A DNA stretch of 64,000 bases. Origin: Rhizobium gallicum bv. gallicum R602sp. Its GTDB lineage: Bacteria > Pseudomonadota > Alphaproteobacteria > Rhizobiales > Rhizobiaceae. Below, piece after piece: positions 36,978 through 46,310 of this stretch (position 1 is the stretch's first letter; each line of letters starts with the position of its first letter). The position numbers were made by a program, and so were the translations under genes. Below the pieces are notes generated by a model. It was not told where the DNA came from and ran no database searches. It saw only the letters and a list, made by a program, of their open reading frames with translations. The DNA lies in contig NZ_CP006880.1 of the NCBI RefSeq assembly GCF_000816845.1, positions 2,294,001-2,358,000 of the forward strand, written 5' to 3'.

Positions 36978-38044
36978 AAGCAGCTCGTTTCTATGCCAAA
37001 GGCGATGTACGTGTCGAAGATATCGACAAGCCAATGGCGCTCCAACCGGACGAGGTGCTCGTTCGGAACAAGTTCTGCGGCATTTGCGGTACCGACCTGC
37101 ATGAGTTCGCCGATGGCCCACATTTCATCTCGGACGTGCCGAACGCCTTTTCCGGGGCCTCCATCCCGGCGATCCTGGGGCATGAACTCAGCGGCGAGAT
37201 CGAAGCTGTCGGCGCAGACGTCAAACACCTGCGTCCTGGCGACCGTGTTGCGATCCAGCCCCACATGGGACCGGCCGACGGATACTTCGGGGTACGCGGC
37301 CTGCATTTCCTGGGGACGCGGGGCGCTGCCACCGGCCTGACCTGGAACTGGGGTGGCTTTGCCGATTATGCGGTCATGAAGGCCTACGCCACGGTGAAAA
37401 TGCCGGACGGGCTGAGCTACGAACAGGGTGCAATGGTCGAGCCTGCTGCGGTTGCGGTGACGGCCATCGACAGAAGCGGCCTGGAGCCTGGGGGGGCGAT
37501 CCTGATCACCGGCGGCGGCCCGATCGGCGCCCTCGCCGTCATGGCGGCGCACGTCGCTGGCGCCGGCAAGATCGTCGTGAGCGAACCCAACGCTACCCGG
37601 CGCGAGCGCATCGAGAACCTTGGTATCACGGTCGTCACGGTGGATCCCACCGCAGTTTCGCTTGGGCAGTTCGCCCGCGACAACACGTTCGAAGGCCTCG
37701 GCTTCGATGCCGCCATCGAGTGTGCAGGCAATCCTCGCGCCATAACCGATTGCATCAAGGCGGTCCGCCCGCAGGCGACGGTGGTCCTTATTGGGCTCAC
37801 AAATGCGAAGGTGGAGTTCACTCCGTTCGACCTCATCACCCGCGACATTCGTCTGCAGGGGTCCCTGTGTTATCCGACGACGCTGTGGCCAAGGATCTAC
37901 TCGATGATCGAGAGCGGACGCCTGCCTGTAGAGCGCCTGATCGACGAAACGATCTCCGTCGACGATATCATCGAGAAGGGATTCCAGCCCCTCCTCGATC
38001 CGTCCGGCATCAAGATGAAGATCCTCGTGCAACTGAACGCCTAG
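36974..38044 (+). CDS. Zinc-type medium-chain alcohol dehydrogenase
   Basis: 356 aa, start overlapping the MFS stop (ATGA). Catalytic zinc motif GICGTDLHEF (Cys40 region) and ILGHELSGEIEAVG, cofactor motif ITGGGPIGALAVMAA near residue 178. The structural-zinc four-Cys lobe is absent: PHMGPADGYFGVRGLHF stands in its place. It is closest in look to 2,3-butanediol/sorbitol-type dehydrogenases. Last gene of the rightward operon, followed by a terminator hairpin. Confidence 0.88.
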   Translation: MKAARFYAKGDVRVEDIDKPMALQPDEVLVRNKFCGICGTDLHEFADGPHFISDVPNAFSGASIPAILGHELSGEIEAVGADVKHLRPGDRVAIQPHMGPADGYFGVRGLHFLGTRGAATGLTWNWGGFADYAVMKAYATVKMPDGLSYEQGAMVEPAAVAVTAIDRSGLEPGGAILITGGGPIGALAVMAAHVAGAGKIVVSEPNATRRERIENLGITVVTVDPTAVSLGQFARDNTFEGLGFDAAIECAGNPRAITDCIKAVRPQATVVLIGLTNAKVEFTPFDLITRDIRLQGSLCYPTTLWPRIYSMIESGRLPVERLIDETISVDDIIEKGFQPLLDPSGIKMKILVQLNA

Positions 38045-38059
38045 ATGAAATGACGCCGG

Positions 38060-38086
38060 GGTGTGCCGCTGTCGCTGCGGCACACC
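38060..38086 (+). terminator. Terminator-like hairpin after the maleylacetate reductase operon
   Basis: GGTGTGCCGC (38060-38069), 7-base loop, GCGGCACACC (38077-38086): a perfect 10-bp stem 15 bp after the stop. No T-run follows. Confidence 0.6.
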
Positions 38087-38322
38087 TGAATGGTTCCTAG
38101 CCATGACACGGTTGAAGAGACCGCTCACGACTCCTATCAAAATAACGGTGCTGATCCGTGAACTCTTTCGCCTTTCCAGACAGAGTGCTTAGCAGCTTCG
38201 GTAGCGTTTTCCGGCCAGAAATCAAAGGTACAAATTTCGGCCCGGCAAGACTGTACGGTCAGTTTCGCATGCGCGTTCGGAGCAGCGGAGAACCTGTCCA
38301 TAGGACGATGCTCAAACTCCCC

Positions 38323-38367
38323 AAAAAAGAGCGAGGCTGCACGCCCCCCGAGGGGTGCTGCCTCGCT
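38323..38367 (-). terminator. Rho-independent terminator for the leftward MocA unit
   Basis: A long stem between 38330 and 38367 (AGCGAGGC..GCAC..CCCC against GGGGTGCTGCCTCGCT, one mismatch and one bulge), with TTTTTT on the minus strand at 38328-38323. It faces the leftward genes ending at 38560. The remaining 200 bases up to that gene hold no feature I recognise. Confidence 0.8.
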
Positions 38368-38559
38368 GATGCGCCTGGGAGGACGCGAGCTAAATAGGTT
38401 TCAAAACGAAGTCGAATGTGGCTTCTCCTTTCGACTTTGCGCTCGCGAACGGCACGAAATCGATGATGAGAAGGCAGCCCGATCACGGCGCTCCGCGCCA
38501 CGGCCTGGTGCACCACACAAGCCCGATGCCGAAGACCCCGGGCTTGGTAATTGTTGGAC

Positions 38560-39651
38560 TCAGACGGCGACCTCCACTTCGGCGCCGGACAGAGCGGACG
38601 ACTTGAACAGGGCCTCGAGCAAGTGGTTCACGTTGTGCGCCTGTGTCGCCGAAACGGCCGCGGCCGACCCAGACCTCAGCGACCCGACGAAAGCTGCTGC
38701 CTCCCGGTCGAAGTAGATCGGGTTGCCGATCTCTGCGATCTCCGGCGAGTACACGGTCTTCTTGGTGGCCCAGATTTCCGGAAAGCTCGTCTCACGCCAC
38801 TCCGTCCAACCCTGCTGGAACCCGTTCCTGCCACTGTCATAGATCTTGTAGGACGAGGGCAAGGGACAAGAGTGCATGATGCCCTCCGTTCCATATGCCG
38901 ACAGATCCCAGCTTTCGGTCCAGGACAGAGGATCCCACGACATGAAGTCGACGGTGACGAGCTTGTCGGCATAATTGAGGATCGCACCGCCGGCGTCCTC
39001 GCGGGAGTTGCTCCCGAAAGCCGATGCGAATTTTGTAATCCGCGCGTTCACGCTTTGGGGCACGCCGAAGTGGAGCAGAATCCGATCGATCAGGTGGCAG
39101 GCAATAACGAACATTGCGCCGCCAATATCTCCGGGCTGGTTCATGTGCGGCGTGGCGGCTTCATTGTGCGAGCAGCCCGCATGCGCCCTCACCTGCAGCA
39201 CCTTGCCGAGCCGGCCGCTCGAAAGAACCTCCTGCATCTTGTCCACCGAAGGAGCAAAACGCCAACAGTAACCAACCTGGAACAGTCCGCCCGTCCGCTC
39301 AACGGCCTCGACGATCCGGGCGGTATCGGCAGACCCCCGTCCCGCTGGCTTCTCGCACAACACGGCCTTGCCGGCCTCAAGCGCCTCGATGGTCAGGTTG
39401 GCCATGCTGTGGCTCTTGGGATGCACGAGGACCGCGTGGACGCCGGGATCGGCGAGGATCGCTTCCTTTGTTCTGGCTTCCAGCCCGAGAGCGTCGACGA
39501 AGGGGGTGAGCAGCGGACTGTCGTCGTACGCTCCCATCAGCCGAGCTCCGGGCATGCGCTGAAATGCCTTCACGCGTCCCGAGGTGTGCGGATGCGTGAT
39601 GCCCAGGCAGGCGATACCAAATTCAGCACTTTCGCCGATCGCGTAGGTCAT
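38560..39651 (-). CDS. Gfo/Idh/MocA family oxidoreductase
   Basis: 363 aa from ATG 39651, which has GGGAGAAGG upstream. Family motif CEKPAG near residue 97 carries the catalytic Lys, and GGLFQVGYCWRFAPSV and the HLIDRILLHFG helix follow. The N-terminal nucleotide loop is unusual: GIACLGITHPHTSGRV rather than a GxGxxG with basic residues. These enzymes oxidise sugars or inositols with tightly bound NAD(P). It lies 190 bp downstream of the sugar ABC importer on the same strand, so a cyclitol or glycoside substrate is likely. Confidence 0.85.
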   Translation of the reverse strand: MTYAIGESAEFGIACLGITHPHTSGRVKAFQRMPGARLMGAYDDSPLLTPFVDALGLEARTKEAILADPGVHAVLVHPKSHSMANLTIEALEAGKAVLCEKPAGRGSADTARIVEAVERTGGLFQVGYCWRFAPSVDKMQEVLSSGRLGKVLQVRAHAGCSHNEAATPHMNQPGDIGGAMFVIACHLIDRILLHFGVPQSVNARITKFASAFGSNSREDAGGAILNYADKLVTVDFMSWDPLSWTESWDLSAYGTEGIMHSCPLPSSYKIYDSGRNGFQQGWTEWRETSFPEIWATKKTVYSPEIAEIGNPIYFDREAAAFVGSLRSGSAAAVSATQAHNVNHLLEALFKSSALSGAEVEVAV

Positions 39652-39842
39652 TTCCTTCTCCCTGAAACGACGGAATGGCGCCACTGACGGTCATCCCTTC
39701 CAAAAACCCGCAAATCTTCGGGGGCGGTCAAACCTTGTTGAACTGCACCCTCGACGAGGTGACGAGCGATGTCATCCACCTCGCCAGCTATGCCTCAACC
39801 GTATGGTGTTTTTCCCTCGGTCGGGCATTTCGATCGGAAACG

Positions 39843-40625
39843 CTACACCGTCTTTCCGAGCGAGGCTTCGAGCTCGGCGAGCTCCTGCCCGCCTGCCATC
39901 AGGCTTTGAAGCTCCTCGGAGGAAATATGGCCGCGATCGGCCGTGCCGAGGGTCTTGCCACGATTGAGGACGGTAAAGCGATCGCCGACAGCAAGGGCAT
40001 GTCGGACGTTGTGGGTGATGAACACCACCCCTACCCCCTTCTTCCGCACACGGTCGATGGTCGACAGGACATTGGCCGTCTGACGCACGCCTAGGGCAGA
40101 TGTCGGCTCATCCAAAATGAGAACCTTGGCGCCGAAATAGACCGCGCGAGCGATTGCCACCGTCTGACGCTCGCCGCCCGAGAGCGTCCCGACGGCTTGT
40201 CCGGGCTCACGCAGGTTGATGCCCATTTCGCGCATCTGTTCGAACGTGATTGCATCGGCCTTCTTGAAGTCGATCCGTTTGAAAGGGCCAAAGCCGGTTT
40301 CGGGTTCGCGGCCAAGCCAGAAATTGCGGCTCACGCTCATCAGCGGGATCATTGCCAGGTCCTGGTAGACCGTTGCGATTCCCGCGGCCAGCGCCGCCCG
40401 GGGGCTGGTGAAGTGGACCGGCTCGCCTTCAACTTTCATCTCGCCGTGCGTGGGAGCATGTACACCGGACATCGTCTTGATGAACGTCGATTTGCCCGCG
40501 CCATTATCGCCGAGCAGGCAGTGACACTCGCCTGCCTTGACATCGAAGGACACGCCCGAGAGGGCAATAATGTGACCGAAGTGCTTCTGGATATCGGTCA
40601 TTTCAAGAATTGGTGCGGACATCAT
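39843..40625 (-). CDS. Sugar ABC transporter ATP-binding protein (FrcA-like)
   Basis: 260-261 aa; the start is one of two adjacent ATGs (40625 or 40622), the first overlapping the permease stop. A single nucleotide-binding domain, as in the fructose-type FrcA, rather than the double RbsA: Walker [19 protein letters not shown] near residue 38, signature [14 protein letters not shown], Walker B VLILDEP. It energises the import of a monosaccharide or cyclitol together with the adjacent permease and binding protein. Confidence 0.9.
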   Translation of the reverse strand: MMSAPILEMTDIQKHFGHIIALSGVSFDVKAGECHCLLGDNGAGKSTFIKTMSGVHAPTHGEMKVEGEPVHFTSPRAALAAGIATVYQDLAMIPLMSVSRNFWLGREPETGFGPFKRIDFKKADAITFEQMREMGINLREPGQAVGTLSGGERQTVAIARAVYFGAKVLILDEPTSALGVRQTANVLSTIDRVRKKGVGVVFITHNVRHALAVGDRFTVLNRGKTLGTADRGHISSEELQSLMAGGQELAELEASLGKTV

Positions 40626-41734
40626 CGCTCTCCGGTGATCGCGCGGCGGATGTAAGTGTTGGCGATAACGGCGGCGAGGAGGATCGATCCGAGAAATACC
40701 CGGAACAGGGAACTCTCGACATTGGTAAAGAACAGACCCTGCTGCACGACGCCGAAGATGACGGCCCCCAGCGCGGCGCCAATAACGGAGCCATATCCGC
40801 CCGTTAACAAAGCACCCCCAATGACCACGCAAATGATTGCCTCGAACTCCTTCATCATGCCCCGGTCGGAGGCAGCCGAGCCGAACTCCACCGCCTGGGA
40901 AATTCCCAAGAGCGTGGCGCACAACGCCGCAACGATGAACATCGCCACCTTTACGCGGGCGACAGGTACGCCGATATACCGCGCAGCCTGAGGGTCGCCA
41001 CCGGCCGCATAGATCCAGTTACCGAACCTAGTCCTGGTGAGCACCCACTGGCCGACGATCACCATAACGATAGCCCAAATGATCAACATCGGGATGCCGT
41101 CAACGATCGGCTGTCCCATTCGGGTGCCGCGGGTATAGGTCGCAATCCACCCCTGCTCTCCGAGCCATGCGAACAGCGCTCCGAGTGCCTTGCCGCCAAA
41201 AAGCCAGGCTACGGGATCACCTGCGGAGATATCGGCAATCCCCGACACGACCGGCTGCTTATTGAAGGTGATCGCGCTCCAGATCGTCAAGCCGCGCAAA
41301 ATGAACATGAAGGCCAGCGTGACGATAAACGAAGGCAGTCCGGTCCGAATGACCAGCAGGCCATTGATCGCCCCGATCAGACCGCAAGCTAGTACGGTGA
41401 CGCCTATGGCCGCCCACGCAGGCAAGCCAACATAGACAGCCAGCAGACCGAACATCATGCCGGAGAAGCCGACCATCGAACCTAGCGAGAGATCGAACTC
41501 GCCGGTGATCATCAGCAGCGAGACGCCGACAGCGAGGACGACGAATTGCGCCGAAACGGTGCTCCAGTTCATGATCCCGTCCAAGGCGAACATCTGCGTG
41601 TTGCCGGCAAGGATGATGAAGAATGCGAACACCGCGATGGTGCCGCCCATGGCTCCAAGCTCGGGACGGACGAGCGCCCGGCGGACAGTTGACGTGTGTT
41701 TAACGCGCTCGTCAGCGCCGATTGTCGTGGTCAT
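40622..41734 (-). CDS. Sugar ABC transporter permease (RbsC/FrcC-like)
   Basis: 370 aa with about ten hydrophobic segments. Conserved [16 protein letters not shown] near residue 80 and [27 protein letters not shown] near 130 identify the ribose/fructose permease family, as does the late [24 protein letters not shown] hydrophilic segment and [18 protein letters not shown] near 245 correspond to the ATPase contact loop. It is the middle gene of the binding protein-permease-ATPase unit. Confidence 0.9.
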   Translation of the reverse strand: MTTTIGADERVKHTSTVRRALVRPELGAMGGTIAVFAFFIILAGNTQMFALDGIMNWSTVSAQFVVLAVGVSLLMITGEFDLSLGSMVGFSGMMFGLLAVYVGLPAWAAIGVTVLACGLIGAINGLLVIRTGLPSFIVTLAFMFILRGLTIWSAITFNKQPVVSGIADISAGDPVAWLFGGKALGALFAWLGEQGWIATYTRGTRMGQPIVDGIPMLIIWAIVMVIVGQWVLTRTRFGNWIYAAGGDPQAARYIGVPVARVKVAMFIVAALCATLLGISQAVEFGSAASDRGMMKEFEAIICVVIGGALLTGGYGSVIGAALGAVIFGVVQQGLFFTNVESSLFRVFLGSILLAAVIANTYIRRAITGER

Positions 41735-41780
41735 TGCGATACCCTGAAGCTGTCGTAAGTTCCAAACGGAGGTCGTTCGC

Positions 41781-42734
41781 TTACCGGTATTTGCCGGCGA
41801 GCGACTCGACGAGAGCCAGGTTGTCCTTGGTCACGAAGCCGGGACCGGACAACACCGAGTTCGCCTGCAGGACGCCGTAGCGAAGGTCGTTGGTGAGGGT
41901 GATCACCGGCAGATAGCCCTGAAGGAACGGCTGCTGGTCGATGGCGAAGTTGATGACGCCATCCTTGATCGCCTGCGAGATCTCCGGAGTGAGGTCGAAG
42001 GTCGCAAAAAAGATCGTGCCGGCCAAACCGGTATCCTTGAGCGCCTTGATCGTCGGCAGGGCGGTCATCGGCCCCAGAGTCAGAACAGCGCCCGTATCCG
42101 GGTGGTTGGAAAGGTACGCCTTCACACGGTTTGCGATTTCGGTCGCGTCGGTACCCGAGTCGATCATCTGATCGCCGAGCGGCACACCCAGGCCTGCCGC
42201 AAAGCCCTCGCAACGCTGCTGCCCCGCGATGTTGGGGAAGAGGCTGTTGACGCAGAGAAACGAAGTGATGCCGGCGGCCTTCGCGCGCTCCCCGGCACCC
42301 TTGCCTGCGTCGAATTCGGGCTGTCCGACATGAAGCAGGGCGCCGAGCTTCTTGGATTCTTCTGCCGTGCCGGTGTTCATCGTGACTACGGGGATGCCCT
42401 TGGCAACCGCGTCTTCGATGGCGCCGCCGACCGTCTCGACATCGGGAATAGTGACGATGATCCCGTCCGGCTTTTCGGCGGCGGTCTGCTGGATGATGCG
42501 CACCATGTCAGCCAGGTCGCCGGTCGGCGGGTTGCGGAAGGTCACGGTCGCTCCGACATTTTCGGCGGCCAAGCTGGCACCGTTCTTCACGGTGTTCCAG
42601 AACGTCTCACTGTCAGGCGAATGATGGATGAGAACGTATTTCTCCCCATCCGCCAGAGCAGTTCCGGCAAAGCCCAGAGTGGCCGAGACAGCCAAACCAG
42701 CAAGCAACGCCGCCTTCAATACACGATTTTTCAT
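41781..42734 (-). CDS. Sugar ABC transporter substrate-binding protein (FrcB/RbsB-like)
   Basis: 317 aa with a signal peptide (MKNRVLKAALLAGLAVSATLGFAGTALA). Periplasmic-binding family 4 features: YVLIHHSPDSETFWNTVKNGA at the start of the mature domain, KPDGIIVTIPDVET near residue 95, GIPVVTMNTG near 118 and AIDQQPFLQGYLPV near 270. First gene of the leftward importer operon. The ligand is a sugar or cyclitol and cannot be specified further. Confidence 0.9.
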   Translation of the reverse strand: MKNRVLKAALLAGLAVSATLGFAGTALADGEKYVLIHHSPDSETFWNTVKNGASLAAENVGATVTFRNPPTGDLADMVRIIQQTAAEKPDGIIVTIPDVETVGGAIEDAVAKGIPVVTMNTGTAEESKKLGALLHVGQPEFDAGKGAGERAKAAGITSFLCVNSLFPNIAGQQRCEGFAAGLGVPLGDQMIDSGTDATEIANRVKAYLSNHPDTGAVLTLGPMTALPTIKALKDTGLAGTIFFATFDLTPEISQAIKDGVINFAIDQQPFLQGYLPVITLTNDLRYGVLQANSVLSGPGFVTKDNLALVESLAGKYR

Positions 42735-43032
42735 ATGTTCCTCCTCATGGTGACCAAGAGCGGTCTGTTTGGCAGCTGGCCGGGTGCGGCTGCATCACCG
42801 TCTTCTTTTCTCCAACTCCGAGACAACGTTATGCATTTCTATCCACTCGGGATGAACCGGGAGCGAAACAAAACACTATTGCATTGGCTGCAAAAATCTT
42901 CCGCTGATTGAACGGGCGGCCGGGTCATCTGAGGCGACGGGATCGCTCCCTATCCACAGCTACTACCCCCAAGTCAGACGAGTAAGACTGGCTATAACGG
43001 TCAGCGTCCTTAGATTCGGTTTCGAAAAGCGT
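42735..43032. other. Promoter side of the sugar importer, no gene seen
   Basis: About 300 bases upstream of the binding-protein gene, running into an IS5 relic. An ACAACGTTAT near 42823 resembles the core of LacI-type operators, but this alone is weak. Confidence 0.3.
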
Positions 43033-43448
43033 TCAACGATATCCACACCTTGCCAGCCGTCGTGTGATCAGACGGATGTGGGCGATCATGATCCACGCTT
43101 CGGATGATGCGATGGAGCGTTCGACGTCCTTGGCCAACCTGCGGCATCTGCCGAGCCAGGCGAAGTTCCGTTCGATCCCCCATCGACGCGACAGAACCTC
43201 AAAGCCTTTCGCGTCGTCCGAGCCGGCATAGCCACCATCGGCGAAGACATGCAGCAACCATGGTCACCTGTGGCGGATGGTTCTCAGGAGATCGGGAGCA
43301 CCGTCGCGATCCTAAATGTCGGGCGCTGTGCACCGGCATATTGCCGGCGGGTGATTTTGGTCCAGGCCATTGTGTTCTCCATCGAGTCTCGCAAATCCGA
43401 AGGAGTCATAACCTGTTGAAATCAATCACATCTTTTTGAGGCAGCCTT
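43033..43448 (-). mobile_element. IS5-family insertion sequence relic, internally deleted
   Basis: On the minus strand MAWTKITRRQY (ATG 43380) is a typical IS5-group transposase start. It jumps, after about 15 residues, to RDGAPDLLRTIRHR, a stop, then LLHVFADGGYAGSDDAKGFEVLSRRWGIERNFAWLGRCRRLAKD and IASSEAWIMIAHIRLITRRLARC, the normal C-terminus with the DDE-domain Glu (GIERNFAWL). So the middle is deleted and a stop interrupts it. GGCTGCCTCAAAAA at the outer edge (43446-43433, minus strand) looks like the terminal repeat; I could not find the partner. Confidence 0.75.
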
Positions 43449-44026
43449 AGAGACAATGCGCCAGTACAGCACACCGTGCAAGGAGGCCGCACAAACGGTG
43501 GCAGATGATTTCCTCCGTCTCCTGAATGGGGCGATCATCGGCGCTATCGACGTAAGTGGAGGCACGGTCGATTAAGATATCGAGATAGCCTCCGCGGTTC
43601 CGTGCCGGGATTGACCCGAACGGCACAGCGACAGAGGAATGTCATCCAGAGCGCCGCATTGATCACCACAGGAGCGGACGAAGATGGTATAGCCCTCGAC
43701 CCGACCACAACGCTGCCCCCTCTCGCCTTGAAAGGAGTCGAACTACAGACCCGCATGTTCCAGATTGCAGCATTTCGTTTCTCTATGAAGATTGCGATGT
43801 CGGAGTTGCTGGCGACCTTCTGCTTGGGAGGCGGCCTTTTGATGAACCGATCGAACATGGTGCGATCGAAAGCATAACCTGCAAATCCTGAAGCTCTTGA
43901 AAGGATTCGAACCTATCGCGACGCCGTCCAATGGATTAGATATTTGATTTAGCGATGAAATTCTGAGCGGCTTCGGTCAGACGGCCAAATCCCTTAACTC
44001 AATCGCATTTCGCAAACTTTCAGTTA
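43449..44026. other. Intergenic region, no gene supported
   Basis: About 580 bases between the IS5 relic and a toxin-antitoxin promoter. A 104-codon minus frame (43544-43858) and a 91-codon plus frame (43602-43877) overlap each other and neither is recognisable. Confidence 0.4.
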
Positions 44027-44078
44027 TTGCAGTTACCGGCTGTGGGCACTATATTGGCGATATCAGGAGATATCGCCA
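44027..44078 (+). promoter_or_regulatory. Promoter and operator palindrome of the PIN toxin-antitoxin operon
   Basis: TTGCAG (44027-44032) and TATATT (44050-44055) are separated by 17 bp, a good sigma-70-type promoter. Directly after, TGGCGATATC (44055-44064) and GATATCGCCA (44069-44078) form a perfect 10-bp inverted repeat around AGGA. The loop plus one base is the ribosome-binding site AGGAG, and the last A is the A of the start codon. The palindrome covers the expected transcription start. Confidence 0.75.
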
Positions 44079-44524
44079 TGGCCAGCCAAATCGTTCACTT
44101 CGCCGGACTGTCGGATCGCGATCGCAAGGCAGCCTCGCCTCTGCCGAAACTGGGCGCAGGCGACAGGCTGGAACTTCATGTTCGTCATGAAGGCGGGAAG
44201 GAACAGACGCTCTCGATACCGCCCTCGGCCGCCGCGGCAGTTGAGGCGCTTTTGGCGCACATGCTGCGCGGCGAACGTGTTGCCGTGCTGGCCGAAGATC
44301 AAGAACTGAGCCCGACCGAGGCGGCGGCTATTCTCGGCATCTCTCGTCCCCTCGTCGTCCTGCGCATGGATCGGGGCGATCTGCCATTCCGCTACGTGGG
44401 CAAACACCGCCGTGCTCTTCTAAAGGATGTGCTCGGGCTGAAATCCAGGCTCGACGTCCGTCAAGCGGCGGTTGACGCGCTTGCCGAAGATACCGAGGAC
44501 CTGATCCAGACCCATGGCCTCTAA
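44078..44524 (+). CDS. Antitoxin with excisionase-type HTH (HTH_17)
   Basis: 148 aa from ATG 44078 (AGGAG eight bases upstream); the frame is open a little further upstream, inside the promoter, so this start is firm. The N-terminal half is an uncharacterised beta-rich segment (LGAGDRLELHVRHEGGKEQTL). The middle has the excisionase/MerR-like motif LSPTEAAAILGISRPLVVLRMDRGDLPFRYVGKHRRALLKDVLGL near residues 85-125, as in antitoxins paired with PIN toxins. It overlaps the toxin gene by 11 bp. Confidence 0.85.
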   Translation: MASQIVHFAGLSDRDRKAASPLPKLGAGDRLELHVRHEGGKEQTLSIPPSAAAAVEALLAHMLRGERVAVLAEDQELSPTEAAAILGISRPLVVLRMDRGDLPFRYVGKHRRALLKDVLGLKSRLDVRQAAVDALAEDTEDLIQTHGL

Positions 44525-45092
44525 ACCGCCTGTCGCGGTCTATGATGCCTGCGTCCTCTATCCATTTCATCTGCGGAATGTCCTGATCCAGTGCGCCTTT
44601 GATGGCCTTGTCGAGGCGCGCTGGACCGACGATATCCACGGCGAGTGGATGCGCAATCTCGCCGCTAACACTCCGGGTTTGCCCATGGAACGCCTGGAGC
44701 TCACGCGCGACCGTATGAAGGCCGTCCTCCCGGAGGCGGACGTGGTGAATTATCGTCCGTTGATCGAGGATCTTAAACTAGCTGACCATGACGATCGGCA
44801 TGTACTCGCCGCTGCCATTGTTGGAAAAGCTTCTACCATCGTCACATGGAACCTCAAGGATTTCCCGCGACGAGACCTGCGGCCTTACGGCGTGACGAGC
44901 AAGTCGCCAGATGATTTCCTGGCTGACCTTCATAATACGTTTCCCGAGGCGCTTCTTTCGAGTGTCAGACTTGCGCGGCTTAATCTGCGCAAGACAACGC
45001 CAACGGTTGAAGGTTTCATCGACGCGCTTCAGCAAAATGGGCTGAAGAAATTTGCAAGGATGCTCCGCCAGAACATCACCTCGCTGGACTGA
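44514..45092 (+). CDS. PIN-domain toxin (ribonuclease)
   Basis: 192 aa. PIN features: the first acidic residue in VAVYDACVLYPFHLRN (Asp11), the Glu in DDIHGEWMRNL near residue 44, and the third acidic group in DHDDRHVLAAAIVGKASTIVTWNLKDFP near 95-115. A C-terminal helical extension of about 60 residues (LHNTFPEALLSSVRLARL) is typical for this VapC-like subgroup. VapC-type toxins cleave tRNA or rRNA. It is complete and has an intact antitoxin, so probably functional. Confidence 0.85.
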   Translation: MASKPPVAVYDACVLYPFHLRNVLIQCAFDGLVEARWTDDIHGEWMRNLAANTPGLPMERLELTRDRMKAVLPEADVVNYRPLIEDLKLADHDDRHVLAAAIVGKASTIVTWNLKDFPRRDLRPYGVTSKSPDDFLADLHNTFPEALLSSVRLARLNLRKTTPTVEGFIDALQQNGLKKFARMLRQNITSLD

Positions 45093-45138
45093 TCCGGATG
45101 ATCCGATCAACTTGCCGCAGTCGTCGCCTTCATTGCTT

Positions 45139-45357
45139 AAAGCAGTTCTCGCGATGCCACCTGAGGAACTGGGGATGCGGCCGCTCGAAGGACTGAGCGA
45201 GGGGTTGATCACAGCGTCGCTATGCCATCCCCTCGACAAGATGCCAGCCGAGCTTGTCGACGTCATGCTTCGCTTAATCGATCGCCGCGACGCGCATTCT
45301 ATCGAACAACGCATCGTTCCGTTTGATATTCTTACGCCAGAAAGTTTGTGGACATAA
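45139..45357 (+). pseudogene. LacI-type regulator, C-terminal remnant (tentative)
   Basis: The frame contains LKAVLAMPPEELGMRPLEGL, GLITASLCHPLDKMPAELVDVMLRLI and RIVPFDILTPESLW, which together look like the last 70 residues of a LacI/periplasmic-binding-type regulator. No start, HTH or first lobe is present upstream, where the PIN toxin gene ends. The assignment rests on pattern only. Confidence 0.4.
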
Positions 45358-46146
45358 GTGACTGATGAGACCATCGAAAATCGCAACGGTGATCTGCCGA
45401 TTTGATCGAGCTCCTTGATGCCTGCGACATAAGCAAGCCTCTGATCAGAGTAGCGGCTGTCAGCGCCGCTGCTGGCGCCGATTGCGGCCTCCCGGTCTTG
45501 GCCTGATATGCGTGTGCCGCTGACCGCATCGAAGAGATCGACGAAACGCAGTTAAGCGCATCAATTCCCGCTTCGCGCCGGCGGCTCTGGTGGTTTAGCG
45601 ATAACTGGCCTGACGAGAGAAGGTCACCGACGTCTGTTTGGGCAGTTTCGGCAAGACTTCCGTCGGCTTTTCAGCTGATGGCATGCCAATAAGCCTCGCG
45701 CCAAATCGCGAGTACCGAGTGCTCACTGCATTATTGGATTTCTCAGTTGCGCCTGCCATTCAGGCTCGTTTGACCTCCCATGGGGTAACTGCCTGGATTT
45801 CCAGGTTCCAAACAATGGGCGATATCAAAGTGCCGAATCGATCTGCCAAGGAACGAACTCGACAGTTACCAAAAGCCCACCTGCTCGCTTTTGGGCCGCT
45901 CTCCCAGTGCGGTGGCGACGATATACCTATACATCTCGCGCCTTTTCGGTTCTATCGACGTGCCTTGGACTATGTCGCCGCAGGATTGGCTCGGCAGATT
46001 AAGCGCAGCGAGCGGTTGACCGAGCGACAGGCGCTCTTCTCGATTCAGCGTGAAAATCCGCAACCCCGTCGATTGGAATGCCGCCCGTAACATGCGGATG
46101 CGAGCTCTGCATAGAGAGTCCTGCCATCCTCATTGAGCGCGACGCA
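45358..46146. other. Intergenic region, no gene supported
   Basis: About 790 bases. A 150-codon plus frame (45638-46090) starts in a low-complexity context, has no clear ribosome site and no recognisable domain. A minus frame of 75 codons overlaps it. I treat both as chance. Confidence 0.4.
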
Positions 46147-46183
46147 TTGACATACTGCTGGGTTTATGAATACTACTTGGTAT
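46147..46183 (+). promoter_or_regulatory. Promoter with ATAC-N6-GTAT palindrome (site A)
   Basis: TTGACA at 46147-46152 and AATACT at 46169-46174 (16-bp spacer) form a promoter for the metallo-hydrolase gene. ATAC-TACTTG-GTAT (46170-46183) overlaps the -10 element. The layout is the same as at site B near 50.9 kb, where even the flanks match: GAATAC...GTATCTGAAA. Confidence 0.65.
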
Positions 46184-46310
46184 CTGAAAGTGGAGGAGAG
46201 CCTGGGACACCGCTACACACAAACCAGTTCGACGACTTCTGCTTCACAGAAAAACTCACAAAAGAGGCCGCGACTACCTCGTTCAAAAGTCGTAATTGGA
46301 GGAGGAGAGT

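Noticed and set aside
43544..43858. 104-codon minus-strand frame between the IS5 relic and the PIN module
   Set aside because: Overlaps a similar-sized plus frame and neither resembles a known family.
43905..43925. GGTTCGAATCC on the minus strand, like a tRNA T-arm
   Set aside because: The stem has a mismatch, and no acceptor, D-arm or anticodon arm could be folded around it. Not called as a tRNA or attachment site.
45638..46090. 150-codon plus-strand frame
   Set aside because: No recognisable domain, no ribosome site, and it competes with a minus-strand frame. Left as intergenic.
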